From assembly GCF_030067705.1 (NCBI RefSeq), contig NZ_JASJEX010000002.1, positions 124,001 through 188,000 of the forward strand: DNA of 64,000 nucleotides, given 5' to 3'. Within the stretch, counting starts at the first letter, position 1. Each line of letters starts with the position of its first letter. The translations under genes were made by a program, and so were the position numbers. Below are positions 44,313 to 53,694 of this stretch, piece after piece. Under the pieces are notes generated by a model, which was not told the DNA's origin, ran no database searches, and was given only the letters and a program-made list of their open reading frames with translations. Source of the DNA: Kribbibacterium absianum. GTDB taxonomy: Bacteria; Actinomycetota; Coriobacteriia; Coriobacteriales; Atopobiaceae.

Positions 44313-45194
44313 TTACTCGGATTGCTCGGCGGCGGGCACGAACGGCTCGCCGGTCAGGATCTGGTAGGCCTCCTGGTAGCGCTCGGAGGTGCCATCGAGC
44401 ACCTCCTGAGGCAGGTGCGGCGGCTCGCCGGTGAAGTCCCAGTTGGCCTTCAGCCAGTCGCGTACGAACTGCTTATCATAGCTGGGTTGCACCTGGCCGG
44501 GCTGCAATCCACGAGCGGGCCAGAAGCGGCTCGAATCCGGGGTCAGGCACTCGTCGATCAGGATCACCTGGCCATCGAGCAGGCCGAACTCGAACTTGGT
44601 GTCCGCGATCACGATGCCGCGCTCCGCCGCGTAGGCCGCCCCCTCCGAGAAGAGCCGGACGGACAGGTCGCGCAGCTGCTCGGCGACGTCCTCGCCCACG
44701 ATCTGGACCACCTGCTCAAAGGTGATGTTCTCGTCGTGGTCGCCGATGGCCGCCTTGGTGGACGGCGTGAAGATGGGCTCGGGCAGCTCGGAGGCCTCGA
44801 GCAGGCCGTCGGGCAGCTTGATGCCGCAGACGGTGCGGTCCTCGTCGTAGGTCTTCTTGCCGGAGCCCGTGAGGCGGCCGCGCACGATGCACTCCACCGG
44901 CAACGGCTGGGCCTTCTTGACGAGCATCGCGCGGCCGTTGAGGTAGTCCGCGTAGGGTTGGAACTGCTCGGGGAAGTCCGCCGGGTCGAGGCTCAGCAGG
45001 TGGTTGGGCACGATGTCGGCGAACTTGTCAAACCAAAAGGCCGAGAGGCGCGTGAGCACCTCGCCCTTGGACGGGACCTCGTCGGGCAGCACGTAGTCAA
45101 AGGCGCTGATGCGGTCGCTTGCCACCATCAGCAGCGTGTCGCCGCAGTCGTAGATGTCGCGCACCTTGCCCGAGCTGTCCGGACGCATCTCCAT
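44313..45194 (-). CDS. purC: Phosphoribosylaminoimidazole-succinocarboxamide synthase (SAICAR synthetase)
   Basis: The enzyme joins CAIR and aspartate with ATP in purine synthesis. About 293 residues, the longer form of the family. Motifs are GKVRDIYDCGDTLLMVASDRISAFD, VECIVRGRLTGSGKKTY, IADTKFEFG and LIDECLTPDSSRFW. The start is uncertain. GAGGGGG suits a TTG six bases downstream, while ATG (45194) lies two codons further and is chosen here. It is transcribed with the membrane-protein gene behind it and is not linked to other pur genes. Confidence 0.95.
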   Translation of the reverse strand: MEMRPDSSGKVRDIYDCGDTLLMVASDRISAFDYVLPDEVPSKGEVLTRLSAFWFDKFADIVPNHLLSLDPADFPEQFQPYADYLNGRAMLVKKAQPLPVECIVRGRLTGSGKKTYDEDRTVCGIKLPDGLLEASELPEPIFTPSTKAAIGDHDENITFEQVVQIVGEDVAEQLRDLSVRLFSEGAAYAAERGIVIADTKFEFGLLDGQVILIDECLTPDSSRFWPARGLQPGQVQPSYDKQFVRDWLKANWDFTGEPPHLPQEVLDGTSERYQEAYQILTGEPFVPAAEQSE

Positions 45195-45318
45195 AGCCAA
45201 TGGAATCCCCCTCGTGAACACCAATCGGAACCTACACCCGGGGACGAAGCGCCCATGCGGGCTCGACAGGCACGACTGCGCCCACGGACACCGCTCCGTC
45301 CTCCTGCGCCTGTCTCAG

Positions 45319-46917
45319 TCAGCTTTTGATTGTAGAGGAAGGTTCCTGAGCATGGCCGGTGTGGTGGCGCGGCTCGCGGGTCGCGGGGATGTGCACCGTG
45401 AACGTGGTGCCGTTGCCCAGCTCGGACTCCACGCCCACAAAGCCGCCGTGCTTGTTCACGATCTCCTTCACGAGCGCGAGACCCACGCCCAGGCCGCCGC
45501 TCACGCGCTCGCGGCTCGCGTCCGAGCGCCAGAAGCGCGAGAACACGCGCGGCAGGTCCTCCTCGGCGATGCCGATGCCCGTGTCCTTCACCGAGACGGC
45601 CACGTCCTTGCCGTCGCGGCCCACCGTGACGAGCACGTGGCCGCCCTCCGGCGTGTAGCGCATGGCGTTGGACAGCAGGTTCACCACCACCTGCTTCATC
45701 GTGTCCTGATCCACGTTGCAGTACAGCTCGGAATCAGGCGCCTTGACCAGCAGCTTGAGGTCGAGCCCCTGGTCCTCGAAGAGCTGCTCCTGGGCCTCGA
45801 CGATGTCGCCCACCAGCACGGCCATGCACGTGGCCCGAGGGTTCATCTGCGTCGTGCCGTTCTCGATGCGCGAGAGGCGCAGCATCGCGTCCACCAGGCG
45901 CGACAGGCGCCGCACCTCGCTCGCCACGAGCGCCAGGTGCTCGTCGTCCGCCGGCAGCACGCCGTCCTGCATGGCCTCCACGTTCACGAGCATGGCCATC
46001 AGGGGAGTGCGGAGCTCGTGGGCCACGTCGCTCGTGAGCCGGTGCTCCATCTTGAGGTCGCCCTCGAGCGTGGTGGCCATGTCGTCGAAGGTCTCGCCCA
46101 GCTGGCCCAGCTCGTCGTCGCCGGTGAGGTGCGTGCGCGCGGTGAGGTCGCCGTTGTTGATGGCCCGGGCGGTGGTGGTGATCTTCTTGATGGGCCGTGT
46201 GAGCGACTTGGAGACGAACACGCCCATCACGCACGCGAGCACCACGGCGGCCCCTGCCGCGCCGGCGATGGCGCCGTAGGAGTTCTGGCGGAAGGCCGCA
46301 TCGCTCTTGGTGAGCAGCGCGTCGGAGCCGAAGGCCCACACGCGCACCTCTCCCACCTTGACGCCGTCGTCGGTGATGTTGGCGCGCACAAGGGAGTCCG
46401 GGTCCACCGGCGCCAGCGAGACGGACGGCGTGCCGAGGGGCGCGGCATCGGTGCCGGTGGCCCAGGTGTCGTCGTACACGATCACGGAGTCCGCGTTCAG
46501 CACCTGGATGCCCACGTCGGTGACCTGCGACGACGCGGCGGCAGCGGCAGCGAGGGTCTGCTCGGTCCAGCCGCCGTTCTCCTCGTAGGCGATCGAGAGG
46601 GAGTTCGCGATGTTGGTCACGAGGTTCTGCATGTTGGTGCGCGTGTAGAACTGGAACTGGCTCTCCCACACGATGGCGAGCACCGCGACGAGCAGCGCCG
46701 CCGTCATCACGGCCACGAGCACAAAGGAAAGGGTCAGACGGCTCGCGAAGCTTGGCACGGGGCCGGTGTTCGCGCGGGGCGTCTGCCACGAGGCCGTCTG
46801 GCCGGCATCGAACCCAGGGCCGATCCCGTTGGCGCTGGATGGTGATCGGCCCTGGGTCGTTTGGTCGTTCTTGGCGTGCCCGCCCTGGGGGGACGCGGAA
46901 CCCTGCGCCTTCGTCAC
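45319..46917 (-). CDS. Sensor histidine kinase
   Basis: The 532-residue kinase has a disordered N-terminal segment of about 55 residues, TM1 (61-84), an extracytoplasmic sensor of about 130 residues and TM2 (about 214-237). A HAMP domain (RPIKKITTTARAINNGDL), HisKA with H300 in SDVAHELRTPL, and HATPase (NLLSNAMRY, VKDTGIGIAEEDLPRVFSRFWR, GGLGVGLALVKEIV) follow. It autophosphorylates and passes the phosphate to the regulator encoded four bases upstream. The signal is unknown. The long cytoplasmic N-terminal extension before TM1 is atypical. Confidence 0.95.
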   Translation of the reverse strand: MTKAQGSASPQGGHAKNDQTTQGRSPSSANGIGPGFDAGQTASWQTPRANTGPVPSFASRLTLSFVLVAVMTAALLVAVLAIVWESQFQFYTRTNMQNLVTNIANSLSIAYEENGGWTEQTLAAAAAASSQVTDVGIQVLNADSVIVYDDTWATGTDAAPLGTPSVSLAPVDPDSLVRANITDDGVKVGEVRVWAFGSDALLTKSDAAFRQNSYGAIAGAAGAAVVLACVMGVFVSKSLTRPIKKITTTARAINNGDLTARTHLTGDDELGQLGETFDDMATTLEGDLKMEHRLTSDVAHELRTPLMAMLVNVEAMQDGVLPADDEHLALVASEVRRLSRLVDAMLRLSRIENGTTQMNPRATCMAVLVGDIVEAQEQLFEDQGLDLKLLVKAPDSELYCNVDQDTMKQVVVNLLSNAMRYTPEGGHVLVTVGRDGKDVAVSVKDTGIGIAEEDLPRVFSRFWRSDASRERVSGGLGVGLALVKEIVNKHGGFVGVESELGNGTTFTVHIPATREPRHHTGHAQEPSSTIKS

Positions 46918-46921
46918 GGCG

Positions 46922-47641
46922 CTACTTGTCGGCGTCCGCCGGCTTCTCGGAAGCCTCGAAGCGGTAGCCCACGCCGTGCACCGTGTAGAGCCACTTGGGG
47001 TTGCGCGGGTCGTCGCCGAGCTTGGCGCGGAGGTTCTTCACGTGGCTGTCGATGGTGCGCTCGTAGCCCTCGAAGTCGTAGCCGAGCACCTTCTCCACCA
47101 GCTCCATGCGGGTGTACACGCGACCGGGGTACCGCGCGAGGGTCGTGAGCAGCTTGAACTCGGAGGCGGTGAGGTCCACTTCCTTGCCCTCCACCATGAC
47201 CTTGTGGCCGGAGATGTCGATGACGAGGTCGCCGAAGTCGAGCACCTCGATCTGCGGCTCGGCCTCCACGCGGGCACGACGGAGCAGGGCGCGCACGCGG
47301 GCGACAAGCTCGCGCGGGCTGAAGGGCTTGATCAGGTAGTCGTCGGCGCCCAGCTCGAGGCCGATGATGCGGTCCTCCACCTCGCCCTTGGCGGTCAGCA
47401 TGATGATGGGCACGTCCGAGGTGTCGCGGATGGCGCGGCACACGCGCTCGCCCGACAGCTTGGGGAGCATGAGGTCGAGGATGATGAGGTCGAACGTGTG
47501 CTTCTCGAACTCCTCCACGGCGCTCTGGCCGTCGCCGACGCTCCGGACCCAGTAGCCCTCGCGCTCGAGATAGGCCTGCACGGCGTCGCGGATGACCTTC
47601 TCGTCCTCCACCAATAGAATTCGCTTTGCGTCTGAAGCCAT
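46922..47641 (-). CDS. OmpR/PhoB-family response regulator
   Basis: The 239-residue regulator has a receiver domain (residues 6-120) with acidic pair ED12-13, phospho-acceptor D56 in LIILDLMLP, Thr in MLTAKG and Lys in LIKPFSP. A C-terminal winged helix (LTASEFKLLTTLARYPGRVYTRMELVEKVLGYDF, RTIDSHVKNLRAKLGD, VHGVGYRF) follows. ATG 47641 follows GGGGAGG. The frame is open upstream but without a ribosome binding site. It is the first gene of the two-component operon. Confidence 0.96.
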   Translation of the reverse strand: MASDAKRILLVEDEKVIRDAVQAYLEREGYWVRSVGDGQSAVEEFEKHTFDLIILDLMLPKLSGERVCRAIRDTSDVPIIMLTAKGEVEDRIIGLELGADDYLIKPFSPRELVARVRALLRRARVEAEPQIEVLDFGDLVIDISGHKVMVEGKEVDLTASEFKLLTTLARYPGRVYTRMELVEKVLGYDFEGYERTIDSHVKNLRAKLGDDPRNPKWLYTVHGVGYRFEASEKPADADK

Positions 47642-47884
47642 AAAGGCCTCCCCACTGTCGTTGTGCTCCCGAGGCAGCGTCGAGTGACAGATGTCCCGTT
47701 TTCCAGAGTCTACCCCAGTTTCTGCCGTTCCCCTGCAAAGGCGGGCCACCGACCCCGCAGAGGGCGCGCCCTGGTACCGTCGGCCCTCGTCACATCGTCA
47801 GTTCTTGCAGACCAAGGAACCGTAACGCAACCTGTTGCCGATACCGGGACGCGCACACGAGAATCGGCGCCCCTCGATGCGGCC

Positions 47885-49324
47885 TCAGCCGAGCTTGTAG
47901 GCGCGCACCTGCACCGAGGCGGGATAGGTGGTCGCGGGGTCCTTCACGGTGGCGAAGGTCACGAACGTGGAGCAGGTGCCCACGCGCGCCGGGTACTCTC
48001 CGTAGTCCACCGCGCGGCTCGCAGCCACCAGCGTGTTGTACTCCTCGTCCGGGATGTCGAAGTAAAGGTACGAGGCGCGGGTCTTCACCAGGAAGAGGTC
48101 GCTCGTGCCCGCCGGAGCGGCGATGGGCTCGCGGGACAGCGCGACAAAGTTGTCGTCGTCCATCTGCACGTAGGTGCCCATCTGGCCGAGCAGGCCGCCC
48201 GAGCTGTAATTGGCCTCGATCTGGAACACAAGCCGGCCGCCCATCGACACCGCCGAGAACGGCTTCACACTCTGGGGCAGCACGAGCTGTGCCGTGCGGG
48301 TGGCCAGGTTGTCGCTCAGCTGGTACGAGCTGATGCCGTAGTACATGCCCTCCTCGTTGCGGACGCGGGGCACGAGCGTGACGACGCCGTCGGAGATGGT
48401 GGGCTCGCACGCGAACCGCCCGTGCGACGTCACCACGGCCGTGGCGTTCGACTGGCCGCTCCGCCACAGGTAGCAGTGGGAGTCCTCCGCGCTGTGGGAG
48501 CCGGTGGCCGTGGGCATGCCGAGCCACACCACCGCGTCGCCCGAGACGGCCACCTGTGGGATGTCCCACTCGGCGTCGCCGGTGGCCAGCGTGGAGACGC
48601 CCCCAGTGAGCGCTCCTGCCGAGAACGGCGCGGCGTAAAGGGCCCAGTCGCCGGCCACCGTGTCGAGCTCCACCCAGGCGTAGAGGGAGTCCGAGCAGCG
48701 GGTCTGGTAGATCACGTAGTTGGTGCCGGTGGTCACGGGCTCCTTGACCACCGTGGCGAGCGAGCCGTCGGACACCGAGAAGGCCGCGCCGGTCACCACC
48801 GGGTTGGCCGACTCGCCGGCCGCCAAGGCCGGAATCCACGTGCCCTCGCCGGGGAACAGCACGGTGCCCAACGGGAGCGTCCAGGTGCCCGCCTCGGTGA
48901 GGCCGGCCATCTGCTCGTTGTAGGTGTAGGAGTCCGTGACGCTCGTGGCCTGGTTGTCATCGACCACCGTGGGCGTGGCGTCGGACTCCTCCTCGCTGGA
49001 GGAGCAGCCCTGGAGCGAGCTCAGCGCGCTCGCCGTGACGCCGATGGCGCCGGCCGCCCCCACGCCCTTGAAGAGCGTGCGGCGGTCCACGTTCGCGAAG
49101 GGCTTGGGCTTCGGCTGGCGCGGGATAGTCGGCGTCGCATAGCGCCCCGCGCCGTTACGGGCGGGCGTGGTGGGGCGCGCCTTGAGCGGCCGGCCGGATC
49201 CAGCGTGGGCCGGCGCGGGCGTTGCGGGCTTCTTGGTTGCGGTGGTGCGCGGCGTGGCCGAGGCGCGCGGGGTGGCACGCCGAGCAGAGCCCGGGCGGCG
49301 CGAACGCGATGAGGAACGGTTCAT
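47885..49324 (-). CDS. Secreted Tat-type lipoprotein with beta-propeller-like repeats
   Basis: The 479-residue protein has an unusually long basic Ala/Pro/Thr-rich N-terminus (about 78 residues). A twin-arginine signal DRRTLFKGVGAAGAIG ends in SSLQGC, a lipobox-like site. The mature part is rich in short strands with recurring aromatic and Asp/Gly residues (VVWLGMPTATG, CYLWRSGQSNATAV, LVFQIEANY), suggesting a TolB/propeller-like extracellular domain. ATG 49324 is preceded by CGGAG; an in-frame GTG at 49330 overlaps the stop of the upstream gene. It is probably co-transcribed with the TSCPD gene. Function is unknown. Confidence 0.8.
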   Translation of the reverse strand: MNRSSSRSRRPGSARRATPRASATPRTTATKKPATPAPAHAGSGRPLKARPTTPARNGAGRYATPTIPRQPKPKPFANVDRRTLFKGVGAAGAIGVTASALSSLQGCSSSEEESDATPTVVDDNQATSVTDSYTYNEQMAGLTEAGTWTLPLGTVLFPGEGTWIPALAAGESANPVVTGAAFSVSDGSLATVVKEPVTTGTNYVIYQTRCSDSLYAWVELDTVAGDWALYAAPFSAGALTGGVSTLATGDAEWDIPQVAVSGDAVVWLGMPTATGSHSAEDSHCYLWRSGQSNATAVVTSHGRFACEPTISDGVVTLVPRVRNEEGMYYGISSYQLSDNLATRTAQLVLPQSVKPFSAVSMGGRLVFQIEANYSSGGLLGQMGTYVQMDDDNFVALSREPIAAPAGTSDLFLVKTRASYLYFDIPDEEYNTLVAASRAVDYGEYPARVGTCSTFVTFATVKDPATTYPASVQVRAYKLG

Positions 49325-49326
49325 GG

Positions 49327-49599
49327 TCACTCCGCGGCTCCGACGCGTTCCTGGGCCTCGATGAGCGCACGGGTCATCTGGTCGGCGCAGGAGGTGGGGC
49401 GCGGGCCGCAGGTGTTGCCCTGTAGCAGGCTCACGACCTCGTCCACCGGCCGGCCAGCAACCAGCTTGCCGATGGCCTTCAGGTTGCCGTTACAGCCACC
49501 AACGAACGAGACGGACTCGACCGTGCGACCGTCGTCGGACAGGGCTATGGAGATCTCCCGCGCGCAGACGCCGCGGGGCTTGAACGTGCTCGTAATCAT
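49327..49599 (-). CDS. TSCPD-domain protein (TIGR03905-like)
   Basis: The 90-residue protein has the signature of the small TSCPD family: TFKPRGVCAREISIALSDDGRTVESVSFVGGCNGNLKAIGKLV...NTCGPRPTSCADQMTRAL. The domain is also found at the C-terminus of class II ribonucleotide reductases; the free form has no proven role. Three conserved Cys may bind metal. ATG 49599 is chosen by family start, although its ribosome binding site is weak. The longer frame upstream is not supported. Its stop lies three bases before the lipoprotein start. Confidence 0.85.
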   Translation of the reverse strand: MITSTFKPRGVCAREISIALSDDGRTVESVSFVGGCNGNLKAIGKLVAGRPVDEVVSLLQGNTCGPRPTSCADQMTRALIEAQERVGAAE

Positions 49600-49686
49600 G
49601 CCAGCCAGTATACGGCGCTGCCTTGTACCCCGTTTATGGCCGAACAAGTATTCAGCGGTCCGTCACATACCATCAATTGAGAAATT

Positions 49687-49711
49687 GGTCAGCACCCGAC
49701 GGGTGCTGACC
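49687..49711. terminator. Terminator behind the dipeptidase gene
   Basis: GGTCAGCACCC and GGGTGCTGACC form an 11-bp perfect stem with a GAC loop. On the minus strand CAATTTCTC follows. The same core appears in the terminator at 183-225. Confidence 0.75.
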
Positions 49712-49728
49712 CATGGTTCGCCTGACGA

Positions 49729-51129
49729 CTACAGCTGCTGCAGCCTCGCGATCGCGTCGATGTAGATGGCCAGCGCTTCTTTCATGCGCTCCTCGGAGAC
49801 GGCCTCGTTGGGGCCGTGGATCGCGCCCACCCACGCCGGCGCGTCCGGGTCCGGGCGCTCCGGGCCAAAGCTCAGGCCGTTCGCGAAGTGCCGCGCGTAG
49901 GTGCCCCCGCCCATCGTGTACGGCTCGGCCGCCTCGCCGGTCGCGTCCCCGTATGCGCCGAGCAGCGCCTCCACAAAGGGGCTGTCCGCGTCCTGGTAGT
50001 ACGGCTCCTGCACCTCCGGCCTCGCCATCGTGCACCCGTGGAGCTCCGCCGCCCGGAAGAGCTTCGCGTGCAGGTGCTCGGCGGTGGTCTCCTCGGGATA
50101 GCGGATGTCGACGGTCTGCGTGAACCGGCCGTCCTCCGTGCGCACGACGCCCGCGCAGGTCGTCAGGGCGCCCAGGCGCTCGTCCTCGCAGGCGATGTCC
50201 AGGTGCTCGCCGGTGGTGTCCGAGCACAGCAGCCGCTCAAAGGCCAGGAAGCGCTCCTGGTGCGGCCCGTACAGGTGGTTCTCCCACAGGAAGTCCGCGA
50301 GCAGCCCAATCGCGTTCACGGTGCCCTCCGGCATAGCCGCGTGCCCGCCGATGCCCGTGGCCACGACGCGCGTGGTGCCCGGCTCGTCCCCGGGGAGCAC
50401 CTCGATGCAGTCCGGAATCTCGAGCCCTGCCAGGCTCTCCGGCGCAACGGATAGCAGCGCCTCTGCCTTTCTCGGCACCGCGTTGCGCACCGTGCCGCCC
50501 GTCAGCGCCAGAAGCGGCGCGCCGGCGATGTCGCTCGTGGAGAACACGCTCGTGAAGGTGCCCTTCTCACCGTGGCCCACCGGGAAGTCCGCGTCCGGCG
50601 TGAAGAGGAACCACGGCTCGCCCACCTGCGTCAGGTAGGTCTCGACGTCGCCCATGCCGGTCTCCTCGTTGGCGCCGGCGATCACGTGGATCGGGTGCCG
50701 GAGCGGCGCGCCCTGGCGCCGGAAGAACTCAGCGGCATAGAGCGACAGCACCCAGGGGCCCTTGTCGTCGAGCACCCCGCGCCCCACCAGGTAGCCGTCA
50801 CGTTGCTGCAGGTCAAAGGGGTCGGTGTCCCAGCCGTCGCCGCCCGGCACCACATCCACATGGGCGATGGTCGCGAGGGGCTCGTCCGCCTTCTCACCCG
50901 GCAGCTCGGCGTACCCGATGGCACCGTCCAGGTTGTGCGTCTCGAAACCCAGGCGCCGGGCGATCCTCATGGCCTCTTTAAGCGCCTCCGCAGGGCCGTC
51001 GCCCCAGGGCTTGCCAGGCGCCGCCGTGGACGGGTCCTCGACGGAGTCGATGGCCACCAACGACGCGATGTCGTGCACCACGTAGGGCCACACCTCGTCG
51101 ACATAAGCCTGCACCTGCGTCTTGTCCAC
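49729..51129 (-). CDS. M20-family dipeptidase (PepV-like)
   Basis: The 466-residue zinc peptidase hydrolyses dipeptides in the cytoplasm. Metal ligands and catalytic residues are visible: AHVDVVPGGDGWDTDPF (His and Asp), VGRGVLDDKGP, the catalytic Glu pair in GANEETGMGDV, and the C-terminal His in AIHGPNEAVSE. A lid domain (about residues 180-300) interrupts the catalytic domain, as in PepV. GTG 51129 with GAGGA upstream is chosen; the frame extends further but enters the intergenic region. It is monocistronic with its own terminator. Confidence 0.92.
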   Translation of the reverse strand: MDKTQVQAYVDEVWPYVVHDIASLVAIDSVEDPSTAAPGKPWGDGPAEALKEAMRIARRLGFETHNLDGAIGYAELPGEKADEPLATIAHVDVVPGGDGWDTDPFDLQQRDGYLVGRGVLDDKGPWVLSLYAAEFFRRQGAPLRHPIHVIAGANEETGMGDVETYLTQVGEPWFLFTPDADFPVGHGEKGTFTSVFSTSDIAGAPLLALTGGTVRNAVPRKAEALLSVAPESLAGLEIPDCIEVLPGDEPGTTRVVATGIGGHAAMPEGTVNAIGLLADFLWENHLYGPHQERFLAFERLLCSDTTGEHLDIACEDERLGALTTCAGVVRTEDGRFTQTVDIRYPEETTAEHLHAKLFRAAELHGCTMARPEVQEPYYQDADSPFVEALLGAYGDATGEAAEPYTMGGGTYARHFANGLSFGPERPDPDAPAWVGAIHGPNEAVSEERMKEALAIYIDAIARLQQL

Positions 51130-51277
51130 GGCGTCCTCGCAATCGGTCGCGCTCTGACGAGCGAAAGTCCTTTGTTTTTCTGCTGGTAGATGCCCCACAC
51201 TGCGCCACGGGAAACGCGGCAGGCCCACCGAAAGCGTTCAGCCTCCGTTGGGCGCCCCCGCATCCGGGTGTCGACAG

Positions 51278-52192
51278 CTAATCGCGGATGCCGCTCAACC
51301 CGATGCCATAGAGGATCCCGAGCAGGCACATCTCGAGCACCCAGACGCCCGAGATCCGGTAGGTCGCGTAGGACAGGCTGTAGGAGCCGTGCAGCGTGAG
51401 GGTGTCCAGGAAGGCGTTGGCAATCGTGAGCAGGAACAGGCCGAGCGGCACCCAGACCAGAATCCGATGGGACCACTGGTGCTCCGGGAAGCTCGCCTGG
51501 GTCCAGCCGATCGCGGCAACGAAAGCGGTGACAAAGAAGGCCGCCATGGGCGCCGCAACGGACTGCGAGATGAAATAGGTGAGCGCGCCGTGGGCGTAGG
51601 GGCCCACCACGTACGGCGCGAGCAGGTAGACCAGCTGATAGACGGACCCGGCCCAACCGAGGGCGCCGACGGTCGCAATGTCGCGGGCACGGCGCGGGCG
51701 CTCCCAGAGTGGCTTCTCGGGATGGGGCGTGTCCGCGACGGGCAGGCTGAGGCCGAGGCACGCGCCAAGCACCACGAGACCGCCGCAGAACCAACCGACG
51801 CCGTTCTTGAGCACCGAATAGGCCACCTGGGCGCCCTGACTGTCCGTCTCGGAGACGCAGGCCATGAACATGATGCAGAACGGCACCGATGCCCCCACCA
51901 AGGAGATCAGCGCGAGCGCGTAGCGCACCGGACGCGGCACTTCGAAGTTGGCCATCACGACGACCACGATCGCCGTCACACAGGGCACGCAGAACGACAG
52001 CACCATGAGCGCCGCCAGGGGCCACGCGCCGACCGTGGCAAGGTCCCAGCGAGCGTGCACGGCGGAGGGGATGAGCACGATGACCGACAGAATGGCAACG
52101 GCGATGAGCCCCACGCCCGCAGTCATGATGGGGCGGCGGCGCAATGGCGGGACATCGGCGACCGTCAGGCGCTCCTCCGGGCTCTTGGCCAC
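51278..52192 (-). CDS. Polytopic membrane protein of unknown function
   Basis: The 304-residue protein has a charged cytoplasmic start and seven or eight hydrophobic helices from about residue 20 on. No transporter signature, catalytic motif or lipobox is visible. Stretches such as LKNGVGWFCGGLVVLGACLGL and WAGSVYQLVYLLAPYVVGPYAHGALTYF are typical bilayer segments. GTG 52192 follows GAGGAAGG; an ATG at 52228 is a weaker alternative. It is divergent from purB with a 138-base shared promoter region. I do not recognise a family. Confidence 0.75.
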   Translation of the reverse strand: MAKSPEERLTVADVPPLRRRPIMTAGVGLIAVAILSVIVLIPSAVHARWDLATVGAWPLAALMVLSFCVPCVTAIVVVVMANFEVPRPVRYALALISLVGASVPFCIMFMACVSETDSQGAQVAYSVLKNGVGWFCGGLVVLGACLGLSLPVADTPHPEKPLWERPRRARDIATVGALGWAGSVYQLVYLLAPYVVGPYAHGALTYFISQSVAAPMAAFFVTAFVAAIGWTQASFPEHQWSHRILVWVPLGLFLLTIANAFLDTLTLHGSYSLSYATYRISGVWVLEMCLLGILYGIGLSGIRD

Positions 52193-52282
52193 GACACCTT
52201 CCTCTCTCCAAGCTGATTCCTGAACCATCCTAGCTGTCCCCTGGAGTTTCCCGTGCGGTTTCGGAGCGGCCACAGCTCTCGG

Positions 52283-52288
52283 TAGAAT
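52283..52288 (+). promoter_or_regulatory. -10 box of purB
   Basis: TAGAAT followed by CGTTGAA, identical over 13 bases to the region before ade (18158-18170). It lies 43 bases before the GTG start. Confidence 0.5.
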
Positions 52289-52330
52289 CGTTGAAAGGGA
52301 ACCGACACGACCGCGACTAAGGGGAGCCCT

Positions 52331-53674
52331 GTGATCGACCGCTACACGCGCCCGGAGATGGGCCACATCTTCTCGCTCGAGAACAAGTACGCCATCTGGC
52401 AAGAGGTGGAGGTGCTCGCGTGCGAGGCCTGCGCGCAGCTGGGGATCGGCGACATCACGCCCGAGGAGGCCGCCTACATCCGCGAGCACGCGGCCTTCGA
52501 CGCCGCCGAGGTGGACGCCATCGAGGCCGTCACCAACCACGACGTGATCGCGTTCCTCACGGACCTCGGCAAGCACATCGACGCGGACGTCCCGGAAGGC
52601 AGCCCGAAGCCGAGCCGTCACGTCCACTACGGCATGACGAGCTCCGACCTCGGCGACACCGCCCTCTGCCTGCAGCTGGTCCAGGCCACGGACATCATCA
52701 TCGAGGACGTCCGGCAACTGGGCCGGATCTGCAAGGACCGCGCCCTCCAGGAGCGCGCCACCCTGTGCGTGGGCCGCACGCACGGCATTCATGCCGAGCC
52801 CATGACCTTTGGCATGAAGTTCGCCAGCTGGGCCTGGGAGCTGGAGCGCGACCTCGAGCGCCTGCAGGAGGCCCGCAACGGCGTGGCCGTGGGCGCGATC
52901 TCGGGCGCGGTGGGCTCCTACAGCTCCATCGACTCCGGCGTCGAGGCCTACGTGTGCGAGAAGCTCGGCCTTGTCCCGGATCCCCTGTCCACGCAGGTCA
53001 TCAGCCGCGACCATCACGCGGCATTGGCCGCGACGCTCGCAGTGGTCGCCGGCACCTGCGAGCGCATCGCCACCGAGATCCGCAACCTGCAGCGCACGGA
53101 CACCCTTGAGGCCGAGGAGCCCTTCCGTGCCGGGCAAAAGGGCAGCTCCGCGATGCCGCACAAGCGCAACCCCATCACCGCCGAGAAAGTCTGCGGCCTC
53201 GCGCGCGTGGTGAAGGCCAACGCCCAGGTGGAGTTCGACAACATGGCGCTCTGGCACGAGCGGGACATCAGCCACTCGAGCGCGGAGCGCGTGGCCATGG
53301 CGGACTCGTTCATCGCCCTCGACCACATGCTGCAGTGCCTCATCCGCATCGTGGGCGGTCTGATCCTCTATCCGGCCCGCATGCTCGCCAACCTCAACAA
53401 GACGCGCGGGCTCGTGTACAGCTCCAAGGCGCTGCTCGCGCTCGTGGACACCGGCATGAGCCGCGAGGACGCCTACGCCGTCGTGCAGCGGAACTCGATG
53501 GAGGTGTGGGACGACGTGCACGCCGCGGTGCCCGGCCCCACCCTGCGCGAGAAGCTGGAGGCGGACCCGGCGTGCCCGCTCGACGCCGAAACGCTCGACA
53601 AGGTCTTCGACCCGTGGGCGTTCCTCGGCCGCATCGACGAGCTGTTCGAGCGGGTGGAGGCGTTGGAGTTCTAG
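52331..53674 (+). CDS. purB: Adenylosuccinate lyase
   Basis: The enzyme cleaves SAICAR to AICAR and adenylosuccinate to AMP, releasing fumarate. The 447 residues are of normal length. Signatures are RYTRPEMGHIFSLENKYAIWQEVE, HYGMTSSDLGDTAL, GRTHGIHAEPMTFGMK and the lyase loop GQKGSSAMPHKRNPITAE with the catalytic Ser. GTG 52331 follows AAGGGGAG. It completes, with purC at 44313, two purine steps in the window, each transcribed apart. Confidence 0.97.
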   Translation: MIDRYTRPEMGHIFSLENKYAIWQEVEVLACEACAQLGIGDITPEEAAYIREHAAFDAAEVDAIEAVTNHDVIAFLTDLGKHIDADVPEGSPKPSRHVHYGMTSSDLGDTALCLQLVQATDIIIEDVRQLGRICKDRALQERATLCVGRTHGIHAEPMTFGMKFASWAWELERDLERLQEARNGVAVGAISGAVGSYSSIDSGVEAYVCEKLGLVPDPLSTQVISRDHHAALAATLAVVAGTCERIATEIRNLQRTDTLEAEEPFRAGQKGSSAMPHKRNPITAEKVCGLARVVKANAQVEFDNMALWHERDISHSSAERVAMADSFIALDHMLQCLIRIVGGLILYPARMLANLNKTRGLVYSSKALLALVDTGMSREDAYAVVQRNSMEVWDDVHAAVPGPTLREKLEADPACPLDAETLDKVFDPWAFLGRIDELFERVEALEF

Positions 53675-53694
53675 GGGCGGGCGCAGGCCGGCAC

